NCBI RefSeq assembly: GCF_021440085.1
Contig: NZ_JAKCPW010000003.1
Location: 553,751 to 617,750 of the forward strand
Direction: 5' to 3'
Length of the DNA: 64,000 nt
Source: Dyadobacter sp. CY261
GTDB lineage: Bacteria; Bacteroidota; Bacteroidia; Cytophagales; Spirosomataceae
Shown piece after piece: positions 52,037-59,947 of the stretch. Position 1 is the stretch's first letter; every line of letters starts with the position of its first letter. Under the pieces are notes generated by a model, which saw nothing but the letters and a program-made list of their open reading frames with translations, searched no databases and was not told the origin of the DNA. The translations under genes and the position numbers were made by a program.

Positions 52037-52699
52037 CTATAAGCGCTTGAAATTCACAACCCACACCCACGGATTTTTCTTCACTGCATCGTCTCCGTGA
52101 ATGGAGATCCAAAGGGTAAAAAAGGAAAACACCGGGTCGCTGATTGTCTCGTAGCCTAATTTGTCCGCGCTCTTCTCATACAGCGGACCGTACAGCTGGT
52201 AACGCGGAACATCGGGAGCTTCTGGCCACGATTCATGGGCTTTGATACCCTCGCCGATCGCGTCGGCCGCGCTGATATTTTGCAACCTATCGATACGAAC
52301 ATCAGTAATTTCAAGCAGTACCCGCGATATCTCCCGAGGCATGTGAATCGATGGCCGCCATCCGCCACACAAATGAGCATGCCCCGCTGCTTTATAGGCG
52401 GGAGATACGGTAGTCGTCCCGTCCCAGCCTCCATTCTGCCAAGTTTCGCGAACCCAAAGGCGATCGCCTTCTTTGCCGAACGGACACTCGACGGCACTGG
52501 CCACGATCAACGGATTCACTTTGCCGCGAAATGCCGCGAGGATCTTATCGTCTTCGCCAGAAACGATCGAGGCTGACAACCAGCGGTCCGGATTTTCATT
52601 AATAAATTCCAGGCCATTGGTGCGCCGGGTCTGGTTTTTCGTATCGTCGAGCAGCGCCTGCACCATGGGCGTGCTGAATAATATTGGTTTCTCTCTCAT
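52037..52699 (-). CDS. ASCH-domain phage protein
   Basis: The 220-residue protein begins MREKPILFSTPMVQALLDDTKNQTRR, the hallmark of phage ASCH-like proteins (ILFSTPMVxAILxGxKTQTRR). It has the second signature GDRLWVRETW near residue 78 and a RVLLEITDVRIDRLQNISAADAIGEGI block. ASCH domains are PUA-like and bind RNA or modified nucleic acid; the role in phages is unknown. It is the last gene of the early operon, ended by a bidirectional terminator. Confidence 0.85.
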   Translation of the reverse strand: MREKPILFSTPMVQALLDDTKNQTRRTNGLEFINENPDRWLSASIVSGEDDKILAAFRGKVNPLIVASAVECPFGKEGDRLWVRETWQNGGWDGTTTVSPAYKAAGHAHLCGGWRPSIHMPREISRVLLEITDVRIDRLQNISAADAIGEGIKAHESWPEAPDVPRYQLYGPLYEKSADKLGYETISDPVFSFFTLWISIHGDDAVKKNPWVWVVNFKRL

Positions 52700-52732
52700 T
52701 TGTATGCGTTTTGAAATTTAAAAAGAATGCTC

Positions 52733-53053
52733 TTACGATTTGGCCAGGCCGAGCTGCTGTCTCCGTGCCGATTCGTACTCGCTGTAATTATTGTAAATGG
52801 CTATACTGTCAATGCTTACCAGCACGCCGTTTGGCTCTTTAAACCAGCTGGAAACATCGTAATGAAGGTAAATTGGGTTACGGCCAGACAATACTGCGAA
52901 ATGCCTGGACTCTTCGCAGAAATCCTTCACATCCGCATTCTTCAGAAGAATGTCAATCGTATGATTCGGCACCTGGTGCTTGGATTTAATCAGATCGTGC
53001 AGGGGTTTAAAGCCAGGATCTGTTTTGAATTCGGATCTGGATATCACTTTCAT
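52733..53053 (-). CDS. Hypothetical phage protein of 106 residues
   Basis: The product starts MKVISRSEFKTDPGFKPLHDLIKSKHQVPNHTIDILLKN and has a helical first half and a beta-like second half (GRNPIYLHYDVSSWFKEPNGVLVSIDSIAIYNNYSEYESARRQQ). No motif is recognised. It belongs to the run of small early genes, with seven bases to the gene upstream. Confidence 0.57.
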   Translation of the reverse strand: MKVISRSEFKTDPGFKPLHDLIKSKHQVPNHTIDILLKNADVKDFCEESRHFAVLSGRNPIYLHYDVSSWFKEPNGVLVSIDSIAIYNNYSEYESARRQQLGLAKS

Positions 53054-53060
53054 TGAGTTG

Positions 53061-53267
53061 TTAATTTGAGCGTTTGAGATTCATTTCTACGAGTCGGCAA
53101 ATATTTCCAACCTTCTTTACATCATTCTCATCGGCCTCGATTTTGATGGTCGATGTATTGCCAGTGAAGGGGAAAATTTTGAAATCTTTGAATCCGTTTT
53201 TGGTCAGCTCGGCCTTGAAAGTATCAAGCTTCCAGTTGTCGGCAACGATGCCTATTGTCTTTGTCAT
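53061..53267 (-). CDS. Hypothetical phage protein of 68 residues
   Basis: The product starts MTKTIGIVADNWKLDTFKAELTKNGFKDFKIFPFTGNTSTIKIEAD. It has an alternating strand-helix-strand-helix pattern like a small ferredoxin-like fold. No catalytic residues are seen. It follows the preceding gene by twelve bases. Function is unknown. Confidence 0.58.
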   Translation of the reverse strand: MTKTIGIVADNWKLDTFKAELTKNGFKDFKIFPFTGNTSTIKIEADENDVKKVGNICRLVEMNLKRSN

Positions 53268-53279
53268 AGCTTTGAAAAT

Positions 53280-53504
53280 TTAAGACTCGTCAGAAAAATC
53301 GTTATGATGCCCGAAGTCAACCGGCTCAATTGCTGTGAAACCTTGACAATGCAAATGGTAACGATACTCAGCATTTTCGTTCTCCGGCCAGGCACGGATT
53401 GCATGATCCATAATTGGTTTTTGACAGCGAGAGCACAGGCAATTGCTGCCAGTATCCGGGCTATCGACAAATAAAATGTCGCTGGGTAAGATTGTGAGCG
53501 GCAT
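53280..53504 (-). CDS. Small zinc-ribbon-like early protein (74 residues)
   Basis: The product contains a CLCSRCQKPIMDHAIRAW stretch and a later HLHC, which could bind zinc (Cys-x-x-Cys and His-x-x-Cys). It starts with ATG directly after the shared leader motif, and the previous gene's TAA stop lies inside that motif. It is one of several Cys-rich small early proteins that may act as regulators or adaptors; this is inference. Confidence 0.62.
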   Translation of the reverse strand: MPLTILPSDILFVDSPDTGSNCLCSRCQKPIMDHAIRAWPENENAEYRYHLHCQGFTAIEPVDFGHHNDFSDES

Positions 53505-53516
53505 GGTTCGACGCTG

Positions 53517-53762
53517 TTAAAGTGTTGAAAGTGGATAAAGCCCAGGTGCGGAGTATCCTGGTTTGTTTAAAGGAGATTCCCTGAGTCGCATTAGATGATG
53601 TCCGATCATGTTTTTACATTGAGGACACTGCCAGCCGTATTCACGCGGTTCCATACGACCGGAGTAGTTGCACATCATGCAGTATGGATTCCAACCTTTA
53701 TACCTAATATGCTTTTCCCGAAGGTATTCAGGCATCTTTTTCATATCGTCAATACAATCCAT
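53517..53762 (-). CDS. Small zinc-ribbon-like early protein (81 residues)
   Basis: The leader motif found before neighbouring genes ends just before ATG 53762, so this is taken as the start (MDCIDDMKKMPEYLREKHIRY). A longer frame to 53786 would translate the motif itself. The core CMMCNYSGRMEPREYGWQCPQCKNM holds two Cys-x-x-Cys pairs typical of a zinc ribbon. It is a cytoplasmic early protein, possibly nucleic-acid binding. Confidence 0.66.
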   Translation of the reverse strand: MDCIDDMKKMPEYLREKHIRYKGWNPYCMMCNYSGRMEPREYGWQCPQCKNMIGHHLMRLRESPLNKPGYSAPGLYPLSTL

Positions 53763-53788
53763 AGGGTCCGAAGCTGTTAAAGTCATTA

Positions 53789-53977
53789 TTAGAAATCGGT
53801 AGTTTTTTCTATCCTCACTTCTGCGCTTTGGTAATCAGAAATGTATTCCTGCCAGCGTTTCAGCTTCTTAATTTGCTTGGTGTCACTAATCAGTTTCAAC
53901 TGGATTTCTGACAAGATTTTTTGGATATCCTCGCAATCCCACGCAACGGGAATTTCAATTTTGACTTTGAATGACAT
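53789..53977 (-). CDS. Small early protein of 62 residues
   Basis: The product starts MSFKVKIEIPVAWDCEDIQKILSEIQLKLISDTKQIKKLKRWQEY and has a helical, charged make-up with coiled-coil potential in its middle. It is preceded by the shared leader motif. No family is recognised. It is part of the run of small early genes. Confidence 0.55.
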   Translation of the reverse strand: MSFKVKIEIPVAWDCEDIQKILSEIQLKLISDTKQIKKLKRWQEYISDYQSAEVRIEKTTDF

Positions 53978-54001
53978 AGGGGTTCGACTCAGTTAAGGTG
54001 G

Positions 54002-54250
54002 CTAATCGGCAATAAATTCGCCCTTCATCGCGCCATGTACGGCAAGGAAGTAGGCGTCCATGTATTCTTCTTCCGAACTGGGTTCGGTATCTGCATGGAC
54101 AGAGTCGGCCGCAAATGAGGGCTTAACCTGCGGGCGACCTGATCCGGGAACAATCACTTGAAACAGGAGCCAGCTTTTCATTACCGGCTGGCGGATTTCG
54201 AAAATGGTATCACCATCGATATTGTATTTAACATGTTCTGATGTTGTCAT
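54002..54250 (-). CDS. Small acidic early protein of 82 residues
   Basis: The product starts MTTSEHVKYNIDGDTIFEIRQPVMKSWLLFQVIVPG and has an acidic second half (ADTEPSSEEEYMDAYFLAVHG). It is preceded by the shared leader motif, in which the stop codon of the gene upstream is embedded. Acidic small early phage proteins can act as DNA mimics or inhibitors, but there is no evidence for that here. Confidence 0.57.
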   Translation of the reverse strand: MTTSEHVKYNIDGDTIFEIRQPVMKSWLLFQVIVPGSGRPQVKPSFAADSVHADTEPSSEEEYMDAYFLAVHGAMKGEFIAD

Positions 54251-54540
54251 GGGTTCGAATCGTTTAAGGTTGATATTGTGGATTTGGATCTACCAAATCG
54301 TTCCGGCCGGAAAGGTCGGCTCCACAGGACGGGCACCATCGTTCGATTCCTGTTCCTTTACATTCCTCACACGGATACATATCCGTCCCTGGAAGTGAGA
54401 AATTTTCTTCGCTATCGTCGTGCCATCCGTCCTCACACCAATTTGTGCAGGTCCGAGACCTGGTTCCTTCGTGTCCGCATTCCGGGCAAATGAAATCTTC
54501 AATGTCGTAATCATCCATAGAGGTTCGACTCTGTTTAGGT
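54251..54540 (-). promoter_or_regulatory. First two copies of a leader motif shared by five early genes
   Basis: Just upstream of the ATGs at 54518 and 54250, and again before 53977, 53762 and 53504, the minus strand carries variants of CYTTAAACNGNNTCGAACC, zero to four bases from the start codon. In at least two cases the upstream stop codon is inside the motif. Conservation at intergenic positions, not in coding sequence, points to a shared translational or regulatory element. Confidence 0.6.
54264..54518 (-). CDS. DnaJ-like zinc-finger early protein (84 residues)
   Basis: The product MDDYDIEDFICPECGHEGTRSRTCTNWC, with later PCEECKGTGIERWCPSCGADL, has four Cys-x-x-Cys-type pairs. The CxxCxGxG unit is like DnaJ zinc centres. 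It should bind two zinc ions. It is the first gene after the lipoprotein gene and starts 30 bases downstream of that gene's terminator, so its transcription start is unclear. Confidence 0.68.
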   Translation of the reverse strand: MDDYDIEDFICPECGHEGTRSRTCTNWCEDGWHDDSEENFSLPGTDMYPCEECKGTGIERWCPSCGADLSGRNDLVDPNPQYQP

Positions 54541-54548
54541 TTCTAACC

Positions 54549-54586
54549 AAAAACGGGTAGAAAGGGGAGGTCGTCCCCTACTACCC
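54549..54586 (-). terminator. Terminator of the lipoprotein gene
   Basis: GGGTAG (54555-54560) pairs with CTACCC (54581-54586), with inner AGGGGA/TCCCCT pairing. On the minus strand the hairpin is followed by GTTTTTGG. It ends the lipoprotein gene separately from the next genes. Confidence 0.75.
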
Positions 54587-54597
54587 TCATTTAGTGA

Positions 54598-55356
54598 TTA
54601 ATTACAATTTGTCGCGCAGCTCAAGACGGCTGAACCGTAATTCGTCACAGTGACGCCAGTATCGGTACATAATTTGATCGTAGACGACGCTGTAAGTGAA
54701 TATTGTAAGTTAGAACTCGTAAGCACTTTGATTCGGCCCGTTCCAGTCACTTTATTGGCTGCGTCGGTGGTAATATGAGCCGCGATAAGATACCCACAAT
54801 TTTCGAAAATCAGACTTCCAGGGCCGTGCAGAGTCAGTTGACCCCAATAAGGAGGCGAAAGGGGAACTACTTGGCCTACTTCACTAGTCCCGCGTTCGTA
54901 ATATTTCCCCCCGTTGATAGTTAAACTAGCGGCCTTATGCGTGCCATTATTATAAATGTTCGCGCCAAAGTTGACTATCATTTGAACCTCTAGATAGCCA
55001 TTATTTGTGATGTTAACAGACGCAGGAACGGTTTCGGGCGAGCTAACCTTAACGTTTGCACCGCTAGGGATGGTAATCGAGGCGGCAGTTCCTGGCGTAT
55101 TTGAGTGTACCACGCTGTTGATTGTAGTGGTACCGGCTGAATATGAAAGGTGACCACCATTCCCGATATCAATCACATCGTACGCCCCAGCAGGCAGGGT
55201 AACAGCGGAAGTAATGTAGGTCGTCGTAGCTGTCCGCGCACTCCTATGATCACCTGCTGACCCGGAATCAAGCACATCGGACGAAGCATCCTTACAAGCA
55301 AAAAATGACGCGGCTGAAAGGAACAGAATAGCAGAAACTTTGAACGCAATTTTCAT
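54598..55356 (-). CDS. Prophage-encoded lipoprotein with beta-rich repeats (moron candidate)
   Basis: The 252-residue protein has a lipoprotein signal (MKIAFKVSAILFLSAASFFAC, Cys21 after SFFA) with KDASSD following the Cys. The rest is a beta-rich, Thr/Ser/Asn-heavy domain (VTLPAGAYDVIDIGNGGHLSYSAG, SITIPSGANVKV, SVNITNNGYLEVQM, SLTINGGKYYERG), reminiscent of a right-handed beta-helix. It should sit on the outer membrane. It has its own terminator and no phage-structural role, which suggests a lysogenic-conversion gene. Superinfection exclusion or surface change is conceivable but unproven. Confidence 0.72.
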   Translation of the reverse strand: MKIAFKVSAILFLSAASFFACKDASSDVLDSGSAGDHRSARTATTTYITSAVTLPAGAYDVIDIGNGGHLSYSAGTTTINSVVHSNTPGTAASITIPSGANVKVSSPETVPASVNITNNGYLEVQMIVNFGANIYNNGTHKAASLTINGGKYYERGTSEVGQVVPLSPPYWGQLTLHGPGSLIFENCGYLIAAHITTDAANKVTGTGRIKVLTSSNLQYSLTASSTIKLCTDTGVTVTNYGSAVLSCATNCN

Positions 55357-55479
55357 AAAAACTAAAAATTAAATTGAACAATTGGTTAAAAAAGAAATCG
55401 ATAAATCCAAGTTTGGGGCATAGAAAGCCCAGGCGGTCCACGAATGGATCTGGCATTAAGTGCGAATTTCAAAGGTTGT

Positions 55480-55647
55480 TTATTTGAGAGGTGTAAGGCC
55501 TTCCAGGCTTCCAAAGCCATAGCCGGCGTGGCATTTATCGCAGTCCTTGACGTCTAGCGTTAAGGATCTTCGGGTGGATTTGACAGTTTTTTTGACAATG
55601 CCGTGGCCACAGTGCCGGCACTGAAAACGCTGAATTTGAGTTGCCAT
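55480..55647 (-). CDS. Small zinc-ribbon protein (55 residues)
   Basis: From ATG 55647 the product is MATQIQRFQCRHCGHG and so on, with two Cys-x-x-Cys pairs (QCRHCG and DCDKCHAGYG) and a basic linker between them. The upstream 33 residues of the longer frame overlap a more likely small gene and are not used. It is a typical single zinc ribbon, probably nucleic-acid or protein binding. Confidence 0.62.
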   Translation of the reverse strand: MATQIQRFQCRHCGHGIVKKTVKSTRRSLTLDVKDCDKCHAGYGFGSLEGLTPLK

Positions 55648-55679
55648 TTTGATGAAAAATAAGGTGAAGAAAAAGCTGT

Positions 55680-55808
55680 TTACTTCTTTCGTAATATGCC
55701 TATAATGGCCAGCAAGCCAGCATAAATGAGGCAAAGCAGGACGCAAGCCAGTTCCGGATTTTTTTGGATCCAGATCAGAAAGAACTGGAAATCGGTTTGA
55801 GGAATCAT
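55680..55808 (-). CDS. Membrane microprotein of 42 residues
   Basis: ATG 55808 overlaps the stop of the 98-residue gene as ATGA. The product starts MIPQTDFQFFLIWIQKNPEL, continues with a single predicted helix (ACVLLCLIYAGLLAIIGIL) and ends RKK. The positive end would face the cytoplasm. Coupled start/stop overlap supports translation. It could modulate the phage's membrane genes or host proteins. Function is unknown. Confidence 0.6.
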   Translation of the reverse strand: MIPQTDFQFFLIWIQKNPELACVLLCLIYAGLLAIIGILRKK

Positions 55809-56101
55809 TGGTTACTGAGTTGGTTAAATCGCTTTAATTGGACTTCTGGATCACCCGATAACTGAGTTGCGTCTCCGAAATATTTCATCTTCCCTGTTTC
55901 GATATAGCTGGCCACCTCCTTGTATGGCCGTGTTACCAGCTCAAACGGGCTGATCACCAGGATCTCGACTTCCACGCAGACCAGGCTCGGACCAAAGCCT
56001 TCAAAAGCGCGCCGGTGGATAAACAGCATTCGTCCTTTTTTGTCAACCCAAAGGGTTTTTTCGCGCAGCATGCACACATCGGAAGTAGTTTTATTGCTCA
56101 T
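55805..56101 (-). CDS. Hypothetical early protein of 98 residues
   Basis: The product starts MSNKTTSDVCMLREKTLWVDKKGRMLFIHRRAFEGFGPSLVCVEVEIL and has a beta-rich character followed by a helical end. The start codon is ATG at 56101. It lies downstream of the primase-helicase and overlaps the membrane microprotein gene. Composition suggests a small regulatory or accessory replication protein. No family was recognised. Confidence 0.57.
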   Translation of the reverse strand: MSNKTTSDVCMLREKTLWVDKKGRMLFIHRRAFEGFGPSLVCVEVEILVISPFELVTRPYKEVASYIETGKMKYFGDATQLSGDPEVQLKRFNQLSNQ

Positions 56102-56233
56102 GATGTTTACGGATTAGGTCTTTGCTGTGAGGGAATTCATCCACCTCGTGTGATCCAGGTTTCCCCTGGATTCACATCGAGATTGGCAGAATCATGCACA
56201 CCCATAACGGTTAGTATTATACGGTGATAACTT

Positions 56234-59200
56234 TTAAAAGCTCATTGTGTCATCGTCACCATCATCGTCGTCATCCCGACCAATATTGAATTCGCGATCT
56301 GGGTATTTGACATCCAACGCATCGGGAGGGGCTGCTGCCGGGTTCGTTCGGAAATAAATACACTCCTGCTTTTTGTTGTCGATATCCCTGATGATCCGGC
56401 CCTGACTGTTCACCAGGTCAGCAGGGTTTAAATCGAAGCCGTGGTACTGCGCATACTTCGTCAGATACTCGGTAAACTTTTGAGTGCTCAAATCCCGGAT
56501 ACCTTCACTACGCATGTATTCATCTTTCGCGTAGGCCTTACAAACGGCAACATTCAACCGGTCGCTATCCGGAGAGAAATAACTTTCAGCCCATTCAAAG
56601 AACCGGTTGCCCATCGAGCTGAGCAGGTTTCGTTTCTGGATATTATTCATTGGGGGTTTGATTTTAACCGGGCAACTCAAATAGAAGGCCAGACACTGAG
56701 CGAAAAAATTAAAGAACCGATTCCAGTCGTCTGGCGTGAAGTCGTAGAACAGACGGCGATCGCTGAAATCATCCGACGGTTGCCGGGTCTCACGATAAGC
56801 GCCATTATTTTCATGATAGTAGTCCGAGAAACTAGTCACTAACTTCCTGCGCTGAGTCGACTCTGAGAAATCCCTGTCACCAAAATTGCTGTCAAACCAA
56901 AATTTGGGGCTATCGTCGAACGGGATTGAATAGGATTGGGCGTTTTTCGGGTTGGGGTTCATCGCGCCCGTGATATCGCCATAGAAGTAACCAAAATCCA
57001 AATGTTCATAGCAGTCGTCAATGGTGATCATGTCGGTTAGCTTCGTGACCTTGTCATAGATGTGCGGGTTTTTGGTCAGGTTAGGATTTCTACCAGAAAA
57101 GGAAACCGAACTTTTCCAGATATACATAAGCGCCTTCCCTGTCAATGACTTTCCAGACCCGCCGTTACTTTTCGCCCCGTCGCCCATGCCCTCTGATAGC
57201 TTGTTATCCATTGCCCATACCGCCCAGGATTTAGCGGGATCCTTGTATCGGTGCAACATATAACCGATAGTGTAGATCCGGTTGATTAAATGTAGCTTCT
57301 GCTCTGTTCGTTCTATGTCAGTAAGCAGCTGGCCAGCTATTTGGAAGCGGTTCGCTTCCTTGTAATCGTCCTGCTCCTTCTCGCTGCGCGTTTTAAAAAA
57401 CAACTCTTCTTCCTCCTTGGTAAGACCAAACTCTGCCACATATTCCTGACGTTTTTTGGGGCTTGAATGAGTCATCCAAAGTTCCTGCCTGTATTCGAGC
57501 TCCTTGCGCCAGTGAACCCTTGCTGTATTGATCATGAACCGGAAAAACATACACTCATTGTTAAGCACATTGATATCGAAACTTCCGTCCTCTTTCCGGG
57601 TGATATCGAACATCTTGTCCAGCTTTTTCACTTTCGTTTTCTGGTTATCCTTTGTCGGGTAACTGATCAGCTTATCCTCCCACACAAACTTGTTGGCCAC
57701 CGGCCCATTAGATTCCTCAATTCCTGCTGCGGTTACCTTAAATGTGGTATTAGGAAAGAACATGTACTGGAAATCCGGCCCATAGCTTTTAAAATCCGGA
57801 TCGATTAACGGCAGGTTCGAAAGGTTAGAAATGCTAAGCTGGTTGGTAGTAAACATAGCATTGAGCAGGTCCTGTGTAATCGAGTCGTCAATCAGCCAGC
57901 GCTCATTCAGGAAATTGTGGAGAAACCCTTTGATTTCCTGAGCGTCGATTTTCCTAACAGTGCTGCCTTCTACCTGTACGTAAAAATAACCTTCCTTGTC
58001 CCGCTCCGACTTGTACCGGGCAAACCCATTTCGGGCAAGAAAATTATAGGCCTGAACGTGGTTGAATTTGTACTGGATCAGCGGCCGGCCAAACTTGAAT
58101 TTCTTTTTACCATCGTCATCATATTGAAATTCCTGATCCCAGAAACGGTATGGCAATGCCGTCTTTAACAACTGATCAAAATCGCGCTTGGAATGCGTTT
58201 TCAGGTAGTCCCGGAGATCTTTGGATGTCGCCTTCCCGGATTTATCAATCCTGAGTATTTTTTCTGGAAGCCAGATTGTAAGCAAATTCAAATACTTCGT
58301 CGCCAACTTGTGCCCGGTTTCTCTTCCCGTTTTGTCGATATCCGGCAGGTTATAGATTCTCTCACTGATTTTCAGTATCGCCGACATATCTTCTCCTGAC
58401 AGGCTTTCGGATTCCGAATTCAACCAAATGACCCGATATCCAAGACACGCAACATTTATACCATCCGATCCACCTGAGCATGCAATGATTTCTGGAAGTT
58501 TAACCTGGACGTTCTCAATGTCCTTAGCCACTTGCTCCGGAGACGGAGTAAACTCCTCGCTGGCATCGGCAGCTTCTTTATTAAGCTTCTCCTTTTTTGC
58601 CTCTTTAATAAAATCCTGGTGCTGCTTGAGGCCGTGCACAAAATGAGCAGGCTTTTTGCCAACATACCGGAACCGTTTGTCATGTTGAGCTTTCGGCCGA
58701 TATATCTTGCCGAAATCCCCTTCATCAAAATAAAAAATCGGATAGTCATCAGTACTGTAAGTGGTTAAGTGTTTTCCTTCGCGTACTGTGGAATAATGAG
58801 AAAGGCTTTTAAGATGATACAGAGCGAATATTTGCCCCGCTTTTTCCTTCCTGGTCTCTTCATTGTTACCCAGCGCATGCCAGGCGCTATCGATTAAGAT
58901 GGTCCGGATCTCTGCAACCGTCAGCTCTTTGGGCACCACGGCGATCGCACCCTCCTGTTCTTCGGGTAGCGCTGCGCGTTCTTCATATTTGGCTTTTGGT
59001 TGGAAATTTTGGGTTTCATCCTGGTAGTTATAGAACTCGGCTACCGCGCGGATTGCCTGCCCATAATCGACATTGAGTTCAAGCATAGCTACTTGAATCG
59101 CATTGCGCCACTTGCTGTCGAGTCCGAAATCAGTCACACCCCATTCGCCGCTATCCATCCTTTTGAGGCTGGCGCTGGCGGTTTTCTCTTCCCTGGTCTT

Positions 59201-59311
59201 AAATTTTCGAAGTGTGTTCTGAAAGCTCTGTCGAGCGTCCGGATAATGTTGGAGGATGTAACGTTCCCCACCATCTTCGGCAAAAAGGCGGTCTAAATCT
59301 ACTCTGGCCAT
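56234..59311 (-). CDS. Primase-helicase fusion protein (Toprim-like plus D5/SF3-type helicase)
   Basis: The 1025-residue protein has a Toprim-like region with IIACSGGSDGINVACLG near residue 277 and IDKTGRETG near residue 327. A long middle part follows, and then an SF3-type ATPase with Walker A GGSGKS near residue 717 and a Walker B-like MITIDDCYEHLDF near residue 762. The end is acidic (DDDDDGDDD). It should synthesise primers and unwind phage DNA. It is preceded by a structured intergenic region and is the central gene of the early operon. Length and motif order fit D5-type phage primase-helicases. Confidence 0.83.
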   Translation of the reverse strand: MARVDLDRLFAEDGGERYILQHYPDARQSFQNTLRKFKTREEKTASASLKRMDSGEWGVTDFGLDSKWRNAIQVAMLELNVDYGQAIRAVAEFYNYQDETQNFQPKAKYEERAALPEEQEGAIAVVPKELTVAEIRTILIDSAWHALGNNEETRKEKAGQIFALYHLKSLSHYSTVREGKHLTTYSTDDYPIFYFDEGDFGKIYRPKAQHDKRFRYVGKKPAHFVHGLKQHQDFIKEAKKEKLNKEAADASEEFTPSPEQVAKDIENVQVKLPEIIACSGGSDGINVACLGYRVIWLNSESESLSGEDMSAILKISERIYNLPDIDKTGRETGHKLATKYLNLLTIWLPEKILRIDKSGKATSKDLRDYLKTHSKRDFDQLLKTALPYRFWDQEFQYDDDGKKKFKFGRPLIQYKFNHVQAYNFLARNGFARYKSERDKEGYFYVQVEGSTVRKIDAQEIKGFLHNFLNERWLIDDSITQDLLNAMFTTNQLSISNLSNLPLIDPDFKSYGPDFQYMFFPNTTFKVTAAGIEESNGPVANKFVWEDKLISYPTKDNQKTKVKKLDKMFDITRKEDGSFDINVLNNECMFFRFMINTARVHWRKELEYRQELWMTHSSPKKRQEYVAEFGLTKEEEELFFKTRSEKEQDDYKEANRFQIAGQLLTDIERTEQKLHLINRIYTIGYMLHRYKDPAKSWAVWAMDNKLSEGMGDGAKSNGGSGKSLTGKALMYIWKSSVSFSGRNPNLTKNPHIYDKVTKLTDMITIDDCYEHLDFGYFYGDITGAMNPNPKNAQSYSIPFDDSPKFWFDSNFGDRDFSESTQRRKLVTSFSDYYHENNGAYRETRQPSDDFSDRRLFYDFTPDDWNRFFNFFAQCLAFYLSCPVKIKPPMNNIQKRNLLSSMGNRFFEWAESYFSPDSDRLNVAVCKAYAKDEYMRSEGIRDLSTQKFTEYLTKYAQYHGFDLNPADLVNSQGRIIRDIDNKKQECIYFRTNPAAAPPDALDVKYPDREFNIGRDDDDDGDDDTMSF

Positions 59312-59325
59312 GGCACTAAATTTTT

Positions 59326-59417
59326 CCCCGACCCGTCCGCTCTCTGGGCCAGCAAAGCCGGCCTGAGAGGCACGTAAACCCTCAATACTCTATTATTAGA
59401 GCGCGGACGGGAACGGG
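59326..59417. promoter_or_regulatory. Large nested hairpin structure upstream of the primase-helicase gene
   Basis: CCCCG-A-CCCGTCCGC (59326-59340) can pair with GCGGACGGG-AA-CGGGG (59403-59418), and inside it CTCTGGGCC can pair with GGCCTGAGAG (about 59342-59370). The nested stem lies between a 120-residue gene and the primase-helicase start. It could be a translational control element, a transcription attenuator or an origin structure; these are alternatives, not findings. Confidence 0.5.
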
Positions 59418-59429
59418 GAAGTGAGTGGG

Positions 59430-59792
59430 TTATCTGATAGATGAAAAAAGGAGTTGTATTTGGGTTGAAAGCTCGTAGGCTTCAAGAGCTGGATAGTCGG
59501 GAACGGATGCCTCCTTGTCGTGAAGCTTCATCCGGTCGGACAGTATCCCGCAGTAATTGCTATTGTATTCTCGCATAAGCCGCTTTTCTGGTTCGGTAAA
59601 TTCCAATGTCACCGCTTCGCCGCCGCGTACAACATTTTTGGCGCGTTCAATTTTTAATGCGAGGGACTTATGGGTATTGGATTTGTGTCTGATGAACACG
59701 GCAGCCATTTGCACAACCACGTTGGCAAATCTGACTTGTGTGAAGTCCAGCACAACACTTTTAGTACGAAAGTTGAAATCAAAAAAGCTCAT
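59430..59792 (-). CDS. Hypothetical early protein of 120 residues
   Basis: The product starts MSFFDFNFRTKSVVLDFTQVRFANVVVQMAAVFIRHKSNTHKS, then has a helical end with EKRLMREYNSNYCGILSDRMKLHDKE. Its start overlaps the 52-residue membrane gene as ATGA, so it is translated from the same run of coupled genes. It is soluble. No family was recognised; a replication accessory role is possible by position. Confidence 0.6.
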   Translation of the reverse strand: MSFFDFNFRTKSVVLDFTQVRFANVVVQMAAVFIRHKSNTHKSLALKIERAKNVVRGGEAVTLEFTEPEKRLMREYNSNYCGILSDRMKLHDKEASVPDYPALEAYELSTQIQLLFSSIR

Positions 59793-59947
59793 GGGAAGGG
59801 TCGTTTTCTACTGAGGGAAGTTCGGGGTTCGGGTAGTTTGGGTTTACGATCAACGATCGGTGCTTTCTTAATGTCCCATAGCATCCAGCAGGACATGGCC
59901 AGCATAAGTATTGTAGCTACCAGGGATACAATTTCAAGGATTTTCAT
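59789..59947 (-). CDS. Membrane microprotein of 52 residues
   Basis: The product starts MKILEIVSLVATILMLAMSCWMLWDI and continues with KKAPIVDRKPKLPEPRTS. It has a single helix at about 6-24 and a basic cytoplasmic tail. It overlaps the previous gene by 14 bases and the next as ATGA, supporting coupled translation. It resembles small phage membrane proteins that modulate host processes. Function is unknown. Confidence 0.62.
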   Translation of the reverse strand: MKILEIVSLVATILMLAMSCWMLWDIKKAPIVDRKPKLPEPRTSLSRKRPFP

